From Polaribacter sp. (lineage in GTDB: Bacteria; Bacteroidota; Bacteroidia; Flavobacteriales; Flavobacteriaceae): a stretch of 5,637 bases of DNA. The notes beneath the pieces are model-generated. The model saw only the letters and a list, made by a program, of their open reading frames with translations. It had not been told where the DNA came from and ran no database searches. Where the stretch lies: assembly GCA_003537695.1 (NCBI GenBank), contig DPRC01000174.1, positions 1-5,637 on the forward strand, in the 5' to 3' direction. Positions 1 to 5,637 of this stretch are shown here, in pieces (position 1 is the stretch's first letter; each line of letters opens with the position of its first letter). Position numbers and translations under genes: made by a program.

Positions 1-227
1 ACCAAACTGTTTTTCAGGGTGTCAATGCGGGTAGAGTCAACCACTTCCAGCCCTTTTAAACGCATTGCTGGAATGATCACATTGGTGGTCTCTGCAACAG
101 AAATTTTTAATTGAAATTGTTCTCCAATTCGGATATTTGTTGTGTCTATCTCTGCCTGTACCATTGGTTTTTGAGCAAATCCGATGGCTGAAATAAAGAG
201 GAGTATGTAGCGAAGTTGTTTTTTCAT
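1..227 (-). CDS. BatD-like exported protein, N-terminal part (runs off the window)
   Basis: Only the first 75 codons are present; the reading frame is open to the left edge. The protein starts MKKQLRYILLFISAIGFAQ: two lysines, a hydrophobic stretch and a likely signal peptidase site near residue 18, so it should be exported. The mature part (about residues 22-75) reads like the first beta-rich, Ig-like domain of BatD-type proteins, with an IRIGEQFQLKISV segment followed by a DTLKNSL segment that I recall from flavobacterial homologues; this is memory-based and not a search. It begins 13 bp after the DUF58 stop codon, so it is almost certainly cotranscribed and translated with that gene. Family knowledge places BatD-like proteins at the envelope with MoxR and von Willebrand A-domain partners; the biochemical role is not established. 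The alternative is an unrelated lipid-free exported protein of the same operon. Export is fairly certain, the BatD assignment moderate. Confidence 0.68.
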   Translation of the reverse strand, partial: MKKQLRYILLFISAIGFAQKPMVQAEIDTTNIRIGEQFQLKISVAETTNVIIPAMRLKGLEVVDSTRIDTLKNSL

Positions 228-240
228 TTTTAAAAAGGAA

Positions 241-1110
241 CTATCTTCCTTTGTGTTTAAAATAGCCCAATAATTTTTTTACATAATTTTCATCAACACT
301 GGTGTTAACACTTCCCGCACCGCTTTTTTTAAACGTATCTGTATAATAATTAGAAAGCTTTAAAGCATTGGTTTTGTAACTTGTCCTTACTGCTTTGGAA
401 GCTGTGTTTACCAACTGGACTGCACCGGTTTCAGAATCGATCATTGGGACCATTCCTAAATTAGGAATTTCTTCATCACAGTTGTCAAAGATCCGAATTC
501 CCGTTAAATCGTGTTTTTTAGCTGCAATTTTCAATGTCTTTTCATACGCATCGTCCATAAAGTCAGAAAGCATAAAAACAATGGCTCTTTTTTTCAGTAC
601 GCTTGATAAAAACTTCAACGCTGCCGCAATATTTGTCTTTTTACTTTTTGGTTTAAACTCAATAAGCTCTCTAATAATCCTTAAAACATGACTTTTTCCT
701 TTTTTTGGAGGAATAAAAAGTTCGATGTCGTCAGAAAATAAGATGAGTCCAACTTTGTCGTTATTTTGGGTAGCAGAAAAAGCCAAGGTTGCCGCAATTT
801 CTGTGACCGTATCTTTTTTAAATTGTGTAGAGGTACCAAAAAGCTCAGATCCTGAAACGTCTACTAGGAGCATCATGGTGAGTTCCCGCTCTTCTTCAAA
901 TACTTTAATATAAGGCTCGTTATAACGCGCGGTAACATTCCAATCAATCGCTCTTACATCATCTCCAAACTGGTACTGTCGTACTTCAGAAAAAGTCATA
1001 CCACGTCCTTTAAAAGAAGAATGGTATTCTCCACCAAAAATATCGTTAGACAAGCGTTTTGTCTTAATTTCTATTTTCCGAACTTTTTTAAGTATTTCTT
1101 TGGTATCCAT
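241..1110 (-). CDS. DUF58 protein with von Willebrand A-like metal site
   Basis: A 289-residue soluble protein of normal length for the short DUF58 family. The family signature is clear at residues 45-62, where YQFGDDVRAIDWNVTAR is the hallmark stretch. The rest folds like a von Willebrand A domain. A complete metal-ion-dependent adhesion site is visible: DVSGS at 84-88 (Asp84, Ser86, Ser88), Thr159 in the KKTN turn and Asp183 in LSDF. It should therefore bind a divalent cation and a protein partner. No signal peptide or membrane segment is seen, so it is probably cytoplasmic. It lies downstream of a MoxR ATPase on the same strand, after a 97-bp gap, and is followed 13 bp later by the BatD-like gene. 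MoxR-DUF58 pairs are widespread and are thought to form ATPase-chaperone/adaptor units, in Bacteroidota usually together with Bat proteins linked to stress tolerance and envelope integrity. The exact client is unknown. The family call is very secure. Confidence 0.96.
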   Translation of the reverse strand: MDTKEILKKVRKIEIKTKRLSNDIFGGEYHSSFKGRGMTFSEVRQYQFGDDVRAIDWNVTARYNEPYIKVFEEERELTMMLLVDVSGSELFGTSTQFKKDTVTEIAATLAFSATQNNDKVGLILFSDDIELFIPPKKGKSHVLRIIRELIEFKPKSKKTNIAAALKFLSSVLKKRAIVFMLSDFMDDAYEKTLKIAAKKHDLTGIRIFDNCDEEIPNLGMVPMIDSETGAVQLVNTASKAVRTSYKTNALKLSNYYTDTFKKSGAGSVNTSVDENYVKKLLGYFKHKGR

Positions 1111-1165
1111 GTTTTTAATAAACAGTATTCAATTGCAATTTGCAGTAAACTTTCAGAAGTAATAT

Positions 1166-1199
1166 TTAGTATCAGTACGTAATTAATACCTAATACTAA
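1166..1199. repeat. 7-bp inverted repeat in the moxR-DUF58 gap
   Basis: TTAGTAT (1166-1172) and ATACTAA (1193-1199) are perfect inverted copies separated by 20 bp. They lie in the 97-bp space between the moxR stop and the DUF58 start. The stem is A/T-rich with a long loop and no U-tract follows it, so it is not a convincing terminator. It could be a weak mRNA structure, a protein site or chance. No TAnnTTTG promoter element was found in this gap on the minus strand. Confidence 0.3.
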
Positions 1200-1207
1200 C
1201 TACTAGT

Positions 1208-2197
1208 TTATGGCACTTCAATCTCGTTAATAATGGAGTTGATAATGTCTACTGAAGTGATGTTTTCCGCTTCTGCTTCATAGGTAATTCCAATTCTGTG
1301 GCGGAGTACGTCAAAAACAACAGCACGCACATCTTCTGGAATTACATAGCCTCTTCTTTTGATAAAAGCATAACATTTTGCTGCTTTTGCTAAGTTGATA
1401 CTCCCACGGGGGGAAGCTCCAAAACTAATTAAATCTTTCAATTTTGCAAGGTTATATTTTTCTGGATATCGCGTAGCAAAAATGATGTCTAAGATGTATT
1501 TTTCAATTTTCTCATCCATGTAAACTTCATTAGCAACTGCTCTCGCTTTTATAATTTGAGCAACAGAAACTACAGGGTTTACCGTGGCAAAACCTCCTGA
1601 TAAATTCTGGCGCATGATAATTTGTTCATCTTGTAGTTTTGGGTAATCGATGACTACTTTTAACATGAATCTATCTACTTGTGCTTCGGGCAAAGGATAG
1701 GTTCCTTCTTGTTCTACAGGATTTTGAGTGGCCATTACTAAGAAAGGTTCGTCCAGTTTAAAGGTAGTGTCACCAATAGTAATTTGACGTTCTTGCATGG
1801 CTTCTAATAAAGCAGATTGTACTTTTGCAGGCGCTCTGTTGATCTCATCAGCTAGTACAAAGTTGGCAAAAATAGGACCCTTTTTAATCATGAAGTCATT
1901 TTCTTTCATGTTGTAAATCATGGTTCCAACAACGTCAGCGGGCAATAAGTCCGGTGTAAATTGGACTCTGCTAAAACTAGCTTGAACGGCTTTAGAAAGG
2001 GTGTTTATTGCTAATGTTTTTGCCAAACCAGGAACCCCTTCTAATAAAATATGCCCATTTCCAAGGAGACCAATCAACAAACTTTCTATCATTCGTTTTT
2101 GTCCAACAATGACTTTGTTCATTTCTAAGGTAAGAATATCTATAAAGGCACTCTCTTTTTCGATTTTCTCGTTAATAGCTCTTACATCTACATCCAT
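1208..2197 (-). CDS. moxR: MoxR-family AAA+ ATPase
   Basis: A 329-residue cytoplasmic AAA+ ATPase of the usual MoxR length. Every expected motif is present: Walker A GVPGLAKT at 54-61, Walker B FVLADEINRAP at 113-123 with Asp117 and Glu118, sensor 1 ATQNP at 156-160, the PEAQVDRF box at 170-177 with the arginine finger Arg176, and sensor 2 in ASPRGS at 261-266 (Arg264). Residues about 25-185 form the ATPase core, and about 230-325 the helical lid, ending in DVRAVVFDVLRHRI. Family knowledge: MoxR proteins form ring oligomers and remodel or mature von Willebrand A-domain partners. The DUF58 gene just downstream carries such a domain. This is the first gene of the minus-strand operon, and a good -7 element lies 34 bp upstream of the start. 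Nothing is missing or truncated. The symbol is a family-level name; the specific client proteins cannot be read from this sequence. Confidence 0.97.
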   Translation of the reverse strand: MDVDVRAINEKIEKESAFIDILTLEMNKVIVGQKRMIESLLIGLLGNGHILLEGVPGLAKTLAINTLSKAVQASFSRVQFTPDLLPADVVGTMIYNMKENDFMIKKGPIFANFVLADEINRAPAKVQSALLEAMQERQITIGDTTFKLDEPFLVMATQNPVEQEGTYPLPEAQVDRFMLKVVIDYPKLQDEQIIMRQNLSGGFATVNPVVSVAQIIKARAVANEVYMDEKIEKYILDIIFATRYPEKYNLAKLKDLISFGASPRGSINLAKAAKCYAFIKRRGYVIPEDVRAVVFDVLRHRIGITYEAEAENITSVDIINSIINEIEVP

Positions 2198-2231
2198 TAT
2201 ATCTTGTGTTAAGTTTTATTTTTTTTGGAAA

Positions 2232-2239
2232 CAAATCTA
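2232..2239 (-). promoter_or_regulatory. -7 promoter element for the moxR operon
   Basis: On the minus strand this reads TAGATTTG, a perfect match to the Bacteroidota -7 consensus TAnnTTTG. It predicts a transcript starting near 2225 with a leader of about 28 nt before the moxR ATG. No TTG-type -33 element is found at the usual 17-23 bp spacing, which hints that expression may depend on an activator or on the adjacent inverted repeat. It is a sequence match only, with no mapped start site. Confidence 0.6.
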
Positions 2240-2243
2240 CAAT

Positions 2244-2278
2244 TTTAACCTATTTATTTTTGTTAAAAGTAGGTTAAA
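2244..2278. promoter_or_regulatory. Inverted repeat between two divergent promoters; candidate operator
   Basis: TTTAACCTA (2244-2252) and TAGGTTAAA (2270-2278) are perfect 9-bp inverted copies with a 17-bp spacer, centred at 2261. The centre lies nearly midway between the minus-strand -7 element (2232-2239) and the plus-strand -7 element (2289-2296), so the arms cover where both -33 regions would be. Because the flanking genes diverge, a terminator makes no sense here. A dimeric regulator controlling both operons is the simplest reading. The binding protein is unknown. Confidence 0.5.
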
Positions 2279-2288
2279 GATGCTTCGT

Positions 2289-2296
2289 TATTTTTG
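2289..2296 (+). promoter_or_regulatory. -7 promoter element for the sigma/FecR/receptor cassette
   Basis: TATTTTTG matches TAnnTTTG exactly. A start near 2303 would give a leader of about 31 nt before the sigma-factor ATG. The nearest TTG upstream (2260-2262) leaves a 26-bp spacer, longer than usual, so the -33 contact looks poor and the promoter may be weak or regulated. Such housekeeping-type promoters are expected upstream of ECF sigma genes that must be present before the signal arrives. It is a sequence match only. Confidence 0.55.
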
Positions 2297-2333
2297 ATTA
2301 CTTTTATGCCAGTGTTAAAGGATATAATTTCGA

Positions 2334-2897
2334 ATGGAAAAACTAACAGATAAATTTTTATGGAATGCATTGAAAGAAGGCGATTTAAATGCCTTTTCTG
2401 TGCTTTTTGAAAGTTATTATCCGCAGCTTCATAGTTATGGTTTGAAAATATCAAAGAGTTCGGTGGTTACAGAAGACACTTTACAGGACTTTTTCTTGTA
2501 TGTTTATGAGCATCGAGAGAATTTAAGCGACTTAGATACGATTGCTCCTTATCTTTTTACTTCTTATAAACGCTTTTTATTAAAGGTGATGAAGAAAAAC
2601 GAAAAAATGAAGCATACAGATTTTTCAAATGAAAATTTCGTAGACATTCAATTTACGGCAGAGGAAGTGATTACAAACCAAGAAACCATAATTTTTAAAA
2701 ACAAAAATCTATCTCTTTTATTAAATAAATTACCTAAAAGGCAAAAAGAGGCTATTTATTTGAAGTATTACAGTGGTTTAAAAGCTGCTGAGATATCAGA
2801 GATAATGGATATAAATTACCAAAGTGTTGTAAACATACTGCACAAGGCGATCAAGAGCTTAAAGGAGGAAATTTCTATTATGAAATTATTTAATTAG
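2334..2897 (+). CDS. ECF RNA polymerase sigma factor (FecI-like, Bacteroidota type)
   Basis: A 187-residue ECF sigma-70 factor of typical length. Region 2 spans about residues 18-85: the DLNAFSVLFESYYPQL helix, then TEDTLQDFFLYVYEHR (46-61), the usual core-RNA-polymerase-binding and -10-recognition helices. Region 4 spans about 128-180: LPKRQKEAIYLKYYSGLK followed by the helix-turn-helix AAEISEIMDINYQSVVNILHKA that reads the -35-type element. A low-conservation lysine-rich linker (85-127) lies between them, and regions 1 and 3 are absent, as expected for ECF factors. The ATG at 2334 is the natural start: it places the first conserved helix at the usual distance from the N-terminus and lies about 31 nt after the predicted transcript start. 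The FecR-type gene follows 72 bp later on the same strand, and a TonB-dependent receptor after that, so this should be the sigma factor of a cell-surface-signalling system, held inactive by that FecR. Its regulon is unknown but most likely includes the receptor. Confidence 0.95.
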   Translation: MEKLTDKFLWNALKEGDLNAFSVLFESYYPQLHSYGLKISKSSVVTEDTLQDFFLYVYEHRENLSDLDTIAPYLFTSYKRFLLKVMKKNEKMKHTDFSNENFVDIQFTAEEVITNQETIIFKNKNLSLLLNKLPKRQKEAIYLKYYSGLKAAEISEIMDINYQSVVNILHKAIKSLKEEISIMKLFN

Positions 2898-2916
2898 GCT
2901 TTAACATAAAATTAGG

Positions 2917-2940
2917 AGTATAAAAAGAAAGATTTATACT
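2917..2940 (+). repeat. 8-bp inverted repeat in the sigma-fecR gap
   Basis: AGTATAAA (2917-2924) and TTTATACT (2933-2940) are perfect inverted copies around an 8-nt A/G-rich loop. A G-U pair could extend the stem by one. It lies 30 bp before the FecR start codon. The stem is almost all A-T, so it is weak as RNA, and no U-tract follows. Possible roles are modest attenuation or processing that sets the sigma to anti-sigma ratio, or a protein-binding dyad. Chance in AT-rich DNA is also possible. Confidence 0.35.
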
Positions 2941-2969
2941 TATATAGGTAAAAGAAAGATATTACGAAA

Positions 2970-3959
2970 ATGATCAAGAAAAGGTATAATAATATTAACG
3001 ATTTTTTAGAAGATGCTTCATTTAAAAATTGGTGTTTGCAGACGAATGGTACAGACATAAATTTTTGGGAGTTTTGGGTTGCTAACAATCCTGATAAGAG
3101 CACTTTAGTAAATAAGGCACGCGATCTTGTTTTAGGAGTTTCTTTTGATACTAAATTAGTTTCTAAAGAGAAAGTTGCTTTCGAATGGAAAAAATTAGAA
3201 GTAAAAATACAGTCAAATAAAAAGAATCCGAAACAAAAAGTACGTTTCTTAACACAATTTGGTGCTGTAGCATCTGTACTTTTATTAATTTCCTTGAGTT
3301 TTTATTTTTTAAGTGGAACAGGGAAGGTTACCCATAGAACGAACTACGGTGAGATTTTGAATATAAAGCTACAAGATGGTAGTGATGTTACATTAAACTC
3401 AAACTCTACTTTATCATATTATAAAAATGAAAGTAGGAAAGTATGGTTGTCTGGAGAAGCTTTTTTCCAAGTAGATAAAAAAGTAGCAACGCAAGCAAAA
3501 TTTTGGGTTTTAACGGATGATTTATCAGTGGAAGTGTATGGAACTTCTTTTAATGTAAGTACAAAAAAGAAAAAAACAGACGTCTTTTTAGAAGAGGGTA
3601 GTATTTGGTTGAAACTTAAAAATGGCGCGGATAAAAAAATGGTTCCTGGTAATTATGTCTCTTATTCGTCTAAAAAAGATTTAATTTTAGAAGACAAAAA
3701 TATTTTTAATCCGATTGTAAAAACTTCCTGGAAAGATGGGTCTTTGCTTTTTGAAAACCTATCTTTGGAAAAAGCAATGGAAAAGATAGAGGAATCTTAC
3801 GGTTTTTCTATTGTTTTTAAAGATGATAATAGCAAGAACATTTCAATAACGGGTGCGGTTCCTATTACGAACATTGACATCTGTATAAAAGCCATTGAAA
3901 AATCCGTTGACGTAATTATTATAAAAAAAGGTGATAGCTTAGTTATTAGTGAGAAATAG
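2970..3959 (+). CDS. FecR-type anti-sigma / sigma regulator with DUF4974 domain
   Basis: A 329-residue single-pass inner-membrane regulator of normal length for Bacteroidota FecR proteins. Residues 1-90 are the cytoplasmic sigma-binding part, with the typical aromatic stretch around Trp21 and FWEFW (32-36). One membrane helix lies at about 96-114 (FGAVASVLLLISLSFYFL), preceded by a lysine/arginine-rich stretch that fits an N-in orientation. The periplasmic FecR domain covers about 122-212: THRTNYGEILNIKLQDGSDV, TLNSNSTLSY, VWLSGEAFFQV, then VEVYGTSFNV and VFLEEGSIWLKL. The C-terminal DUF4974 domain (about 256-328) starts LLFENLSLEKAMEKI and is STN-like. In this family FecR senses the receptor's STN domain in the periplasm and controls the partner ECF sigma factor, often after regulated proteolysis. 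It lies 72 bp after the sigma gene and 20 bp before the receptor, which fits one transcript. All domains look intact. Confidence 0.96.
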   Translation: MIKKRYNNINDFLEDASFKNWCLQTNGTDINFWEFWVANNPDKSTLVNKARDLVLGVSFDTKLVSKEKVAFEWKKLEVKIQSNKKNPKQKVRFLTQFGAVASVLLLISLSFYFLSGTGKVTHRTNYGEILNIKLQDGSDVTLNSNSTLSYYKNESRKVWLSGEAFFQVDKKVATQAKFWVLTDDLSVEVYGTSFNVSTKKKKTDVFLEEGSIWLKLKNGADKKMVPGNYVSYSSKKDLILEDKNIFNPIVKTSWKDGSLLFENLSLEKAMEKIEESYGFSIVFKDDNSKNISITGAVPITNIDICIKAIEKSVDVIIIKKGDSLVISEK

Positions 3960-3979
3960 GTGTAACGTTAAAAGAGTAC

Positions 3980-5637
3980 ATGATTCTAAAATCAATATTC
4001 ATAAAAAGGCTAGTCTTTGTTTTTCTAGCTTTCACCATTCAAATAACAACAGCGCAAGAGCGTAAAAAAAACGAAGTCCCTTTAGCGGTTTTACTCGATA
4101 AAATTAGCAATGATCATCAAATATTCTTTACCTACAACGCAAATTTAATCCTCAATAAATACATACAAACAAAAGGCTTTACAAATCTGTCTTTGAAAGC
4201 TTCTATTTCGCTTTTAGAAAAACTTACGCCTTTTCTTTTTGATGATCTGGGAAATAGTTACTACGTTATTTACCTCAAAAAAGCAAGAAATAAAAACAAA
4301 ACACTTTCCAAGGAAAAAGCTACTTCTTCTAATAGTGTTGGGATTGACACCCTTTTTAAGGGAACTCTAATTACGGTTCGAGGAATTGTTTTAAGCTCAG
4401 ACAGTACGCCACTAATTGGCGCTACGCTGCAAGAGAAGGAGTCCCTCGCAGGCACCACCACAAATCTGGATGGAACTTTTGAGTTTGAAATTCAAAAAAA
4501 AAATACGGTAGTCGTGAGTTTTTTAGCGCACAATACTAAAATTCTAAAATTAAACTCAGAGACCTTTCATACCATCGTTTTAATATCAGGGCAAGAGCTA
4601 GACGAAGTGCAGGTTGTAGGCTCTAGAAATAAAAATAGAGCAGCAAATGACACCCCCGTTGCCATCGATTTTATTGAAGTAGAAAGTACTGCTTCTGAAA
4701 GCAGTCAAGTAGAAATAAATCAATTTTTACAGTATGCAATACCTTCTTTTAATGCATCAAAACAGTCTGGTGCCGATGGTGCAGATCATATAGACCCTGC
4801 TACCATTAGAGGTTTAGGACCAGACCAGACACTTGTTTTAGTCAATGGGAAAAGAAGACATCAAACCTCTTTAATAAATTTATATGGAACGCGAGGACGA
4901 GGGAATTCGGGAACCGATTTAAATGCAATTCCTATTTCAGCAATTAAAAGGATAGAGTTGCTAAGAGATGGTGCTTCTGCACAATATGGCTCGGATGCAA
5001 TTGCAGGGGTTTTGAATATTGTGTTAAAAGATACAGACAATGAATTAAGTGTTACTTCTACATTGGGATTTAACAATGCAGATAGTGAGGCTGTGTTTCC
5101 AAATAGCGTGGACGGTTTTACTTATAAATTTGGTTTAAATTACGGGGCAAAAATTAATAAAGGAGGTTTTATAAATTTTTCTTCAGAAATTCTATCATCA
5201 GAGCATACTTTGAGACCCGGAGGTAGCGCACGCGAAAAGTTTGGACAAGCGGCAGTGAAAAATGCCAGTATTTTTTTAAATGCAGAAATCCCAGTGCATA
5301 CCAATACAAAACTATATGCAAATGGGGGGTTCAATATAAAAAATACTGCTGCTTTTGCTTTTACTAGAAAACCAAATAGCAAAAGGAACGTGAAGGAAAT
5401 CTATCCAACAGGATTCAATCCGTTAATCACCTCAAATATTATAGACAATTCGCTATCTCTTGGAGTACTTACGTATTTCAAGGGATGGAGTATTGATTTG
5501 AACAATGCGGTGGGTAGAAATAATTTTCAATATTTTATTAAAAATACCATAAATGCTACGCTTAAAGAAAATTCTCCAACAGAGTTTGACGCAGGGGGGC
5601 ACCAATTGATTCAAAATACGACCAGCATCGATTTTTC
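3980..5637 (+). CDS. TonB-dependent receptor/transducer with STN domain (3' end outside window)
   Basis: The frame from ATG 3980 stays open for 552 codons to the window edge; complete relatives are commonly 800-1000 residues, so much of the barrel is missing. Residues 1-25 are a signal peptide (MILKSIFIKRLVFVFLAFTI, then QITTA before Gln26). An STN signalling domain lies at about 33-100. A low-complexity linker (102-128) leads to a carboxypeptidase-regulatory-like beta domain at about 131-203 (VRGIVLSSDSTPLIGATL, TTTNLDGTFEF). LDEVQVVGSR (207-216) resembles the TonB-contact box. The plug runs about 222-350, with IRGLGPDQTLVLVNGKRRH, GTDLNAIP, IKRIELLRDGASAQYGSDA and IAGVLNIVLK. Outer-membrane barrel strands follow. 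It should import a ligand using TonB-ExbBD energy and report occupancy to FecR, encoded 20 bp upstream. The LVLVNGKRR plug differs from SusC-type plugs, so a glycan role is not implied; the ligand is unknown. A run of ten A (4494-4503) falls inside the gene. Confidence 0.95.
   Translation, partial: MILKSIFIKRLVFVFLAFTIQITTAQERKKNEVPLAVLLDKISNDHQIFFTYNANLILNKYIQTKGFTNLSLKASISLLEKLTPFLFDDLGNSYYVIYLKKARNKNKTLSKEKATSSNSVGIDTLFKGTLITVRGIVLSSDSTPLIGATLQEKESLAGTTTNLDGTFEFEIQKKNTVVVSFLAHNTKILKLNSETFHTIVLISGQELDEVQVVGSRNKNRAANDTPVAIDFIEVESTASESSQVEINQFLQYAIPSFNASKQSGADGADHIDPATIRGLGPDQTLVLVNGKRRHQTSLINLYGTRGRGNSGTDLNAIPISAIKRIELLRDGASAQYGSDAIAGVLNIVLKDTDNELSVTSTLGFNNADSEAVFPNSVDGFTYKFGLNYGAKINKGGFINFSSEILSSEHTLRPGGSAREKFGQAAVKNASIFLNAEIPVHTNTKLYANGGFNIKNTAAFAFTRKPNSKRNVKEIYPTGFNPLITSNIIDNSLSLGVLTYFKGWSIDLNNAVGRNNFQYFIKNTINATLKENSPTEFDAGGHQLIQNTTSIDF

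Noticed and set aside
395..913. Two plus-strand open frames (395-691 and 725-913)
   Set aside because: Both are antisense to the DUF58 gene, whose protein shows strong family motifs over the same bases; their translations show no recognisable domain.
2244..2278. Reading the inverted repeat as a bidirectional terminator
   Set aside because: The flanking genes diverge, so no transcript should end here, and no U-tract sits at the end of either arm.
2001..2297. Plus-strand 98-codon open frame
   Set aside because: It is mostly antisense to the moxR Walker A region and runs through the divergent promoter; no domain and no promoter of its own.
2263..2454. Minus-strand 63-codon open frame
   Set aside because: Antisense to the N-terminal part of the sigma factor, with no recognisable content.
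2912..3103. Minus-strand 63-codon open frame with a hydrophobic, membrane-like stretch
   Set aside because: It is antisense to the FecR start. The hydrophobic run comes from the lysine/AT-rich leader read backwards, which yields Phe/Leu/Ile codons.
4270..5382. Three minus-strand open frames (4270-4461, 4861-5076, 5140-5382)
   Set aside because: All are antisense to the receptor gene, which has convincing continuous domains over this span.
3980..5637. Calling the receptor a SusC homologue
   Set aside because: The plug has the LVLVNGKRR form of general TonB receptors and lacks the usual SusC plug pattern; no SusD is visible in the window.

Overview
The window looks like chromosomal DNA from a member of the Bacteroidota, most likely a marine-type flavobacterium. 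The reasons are low G+C, two TAnnTTTG (-7 type) promoter elements of the kind used by the Bacteroidota housekeeping sigma factor, A-rich leaders with little Shine-Dalgarno sequence, the moxR-DUF58-BatD-like gene order, and an ECF sigma / FecR (with DUF4974) / TonB-receptor cassette. I cannot name the genus.

Left half (1-2197, minus strand): the promoter-proximal part of a MoxR/Bat-type operon. It is transcribed right to left: a MoxR-family AAA+ ATPase, a DUF58 protein with a complete von Willebrand-type metal site, and the first 75 codons of an exported BatD-like protein that runs off the left edge. In this family the ATPase is thought to act as a chaperone on von Willebrand A-domain partners at the envelope. 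The remaining bat genes would lie beyond position 1.

Middle (2198-2333): a 136-bp divergent promoter region. Each direction has a perfect TAnnTTTG element, and a 9-bp perfect inverted repeat sits almost centrally between them. It is a candidate shared operator and the most notable non-coding structure in the window.

Right half (2334-5637, plus strand): a cell-surface-signalling cassette. It encodes an ECF sigma factor, a one-TM FecR-type anti-sigma regulator, and the first 552 codons of a TonB-dependent transducer. The transducer has a signal peptide, an STN signalling domain, a carboxypeptidase-regulatory-like domain, a TonB-box-like segment, a plug and the start of the barrel. It is the longest coding region here and is open to the window edge. 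By analogy with FecA-FecR-FecI, an occupied receptor would signal through its STN domain to FecR, which frees the sigma factor to transcribe the uptake genes. The plug resembles the general TonB-receptor class with an LVLVNGKRR motif, not the SusC class, so the ligand cannot be read from the sequence and need not be a glycan.

No tRNA, rRNA, CRISPR array, insertion sequence or convincing terminator was seen, and there is no gene-free stretch longer than about 140 bp. The components belong to known families. I did not find evidence for a wholly new system.
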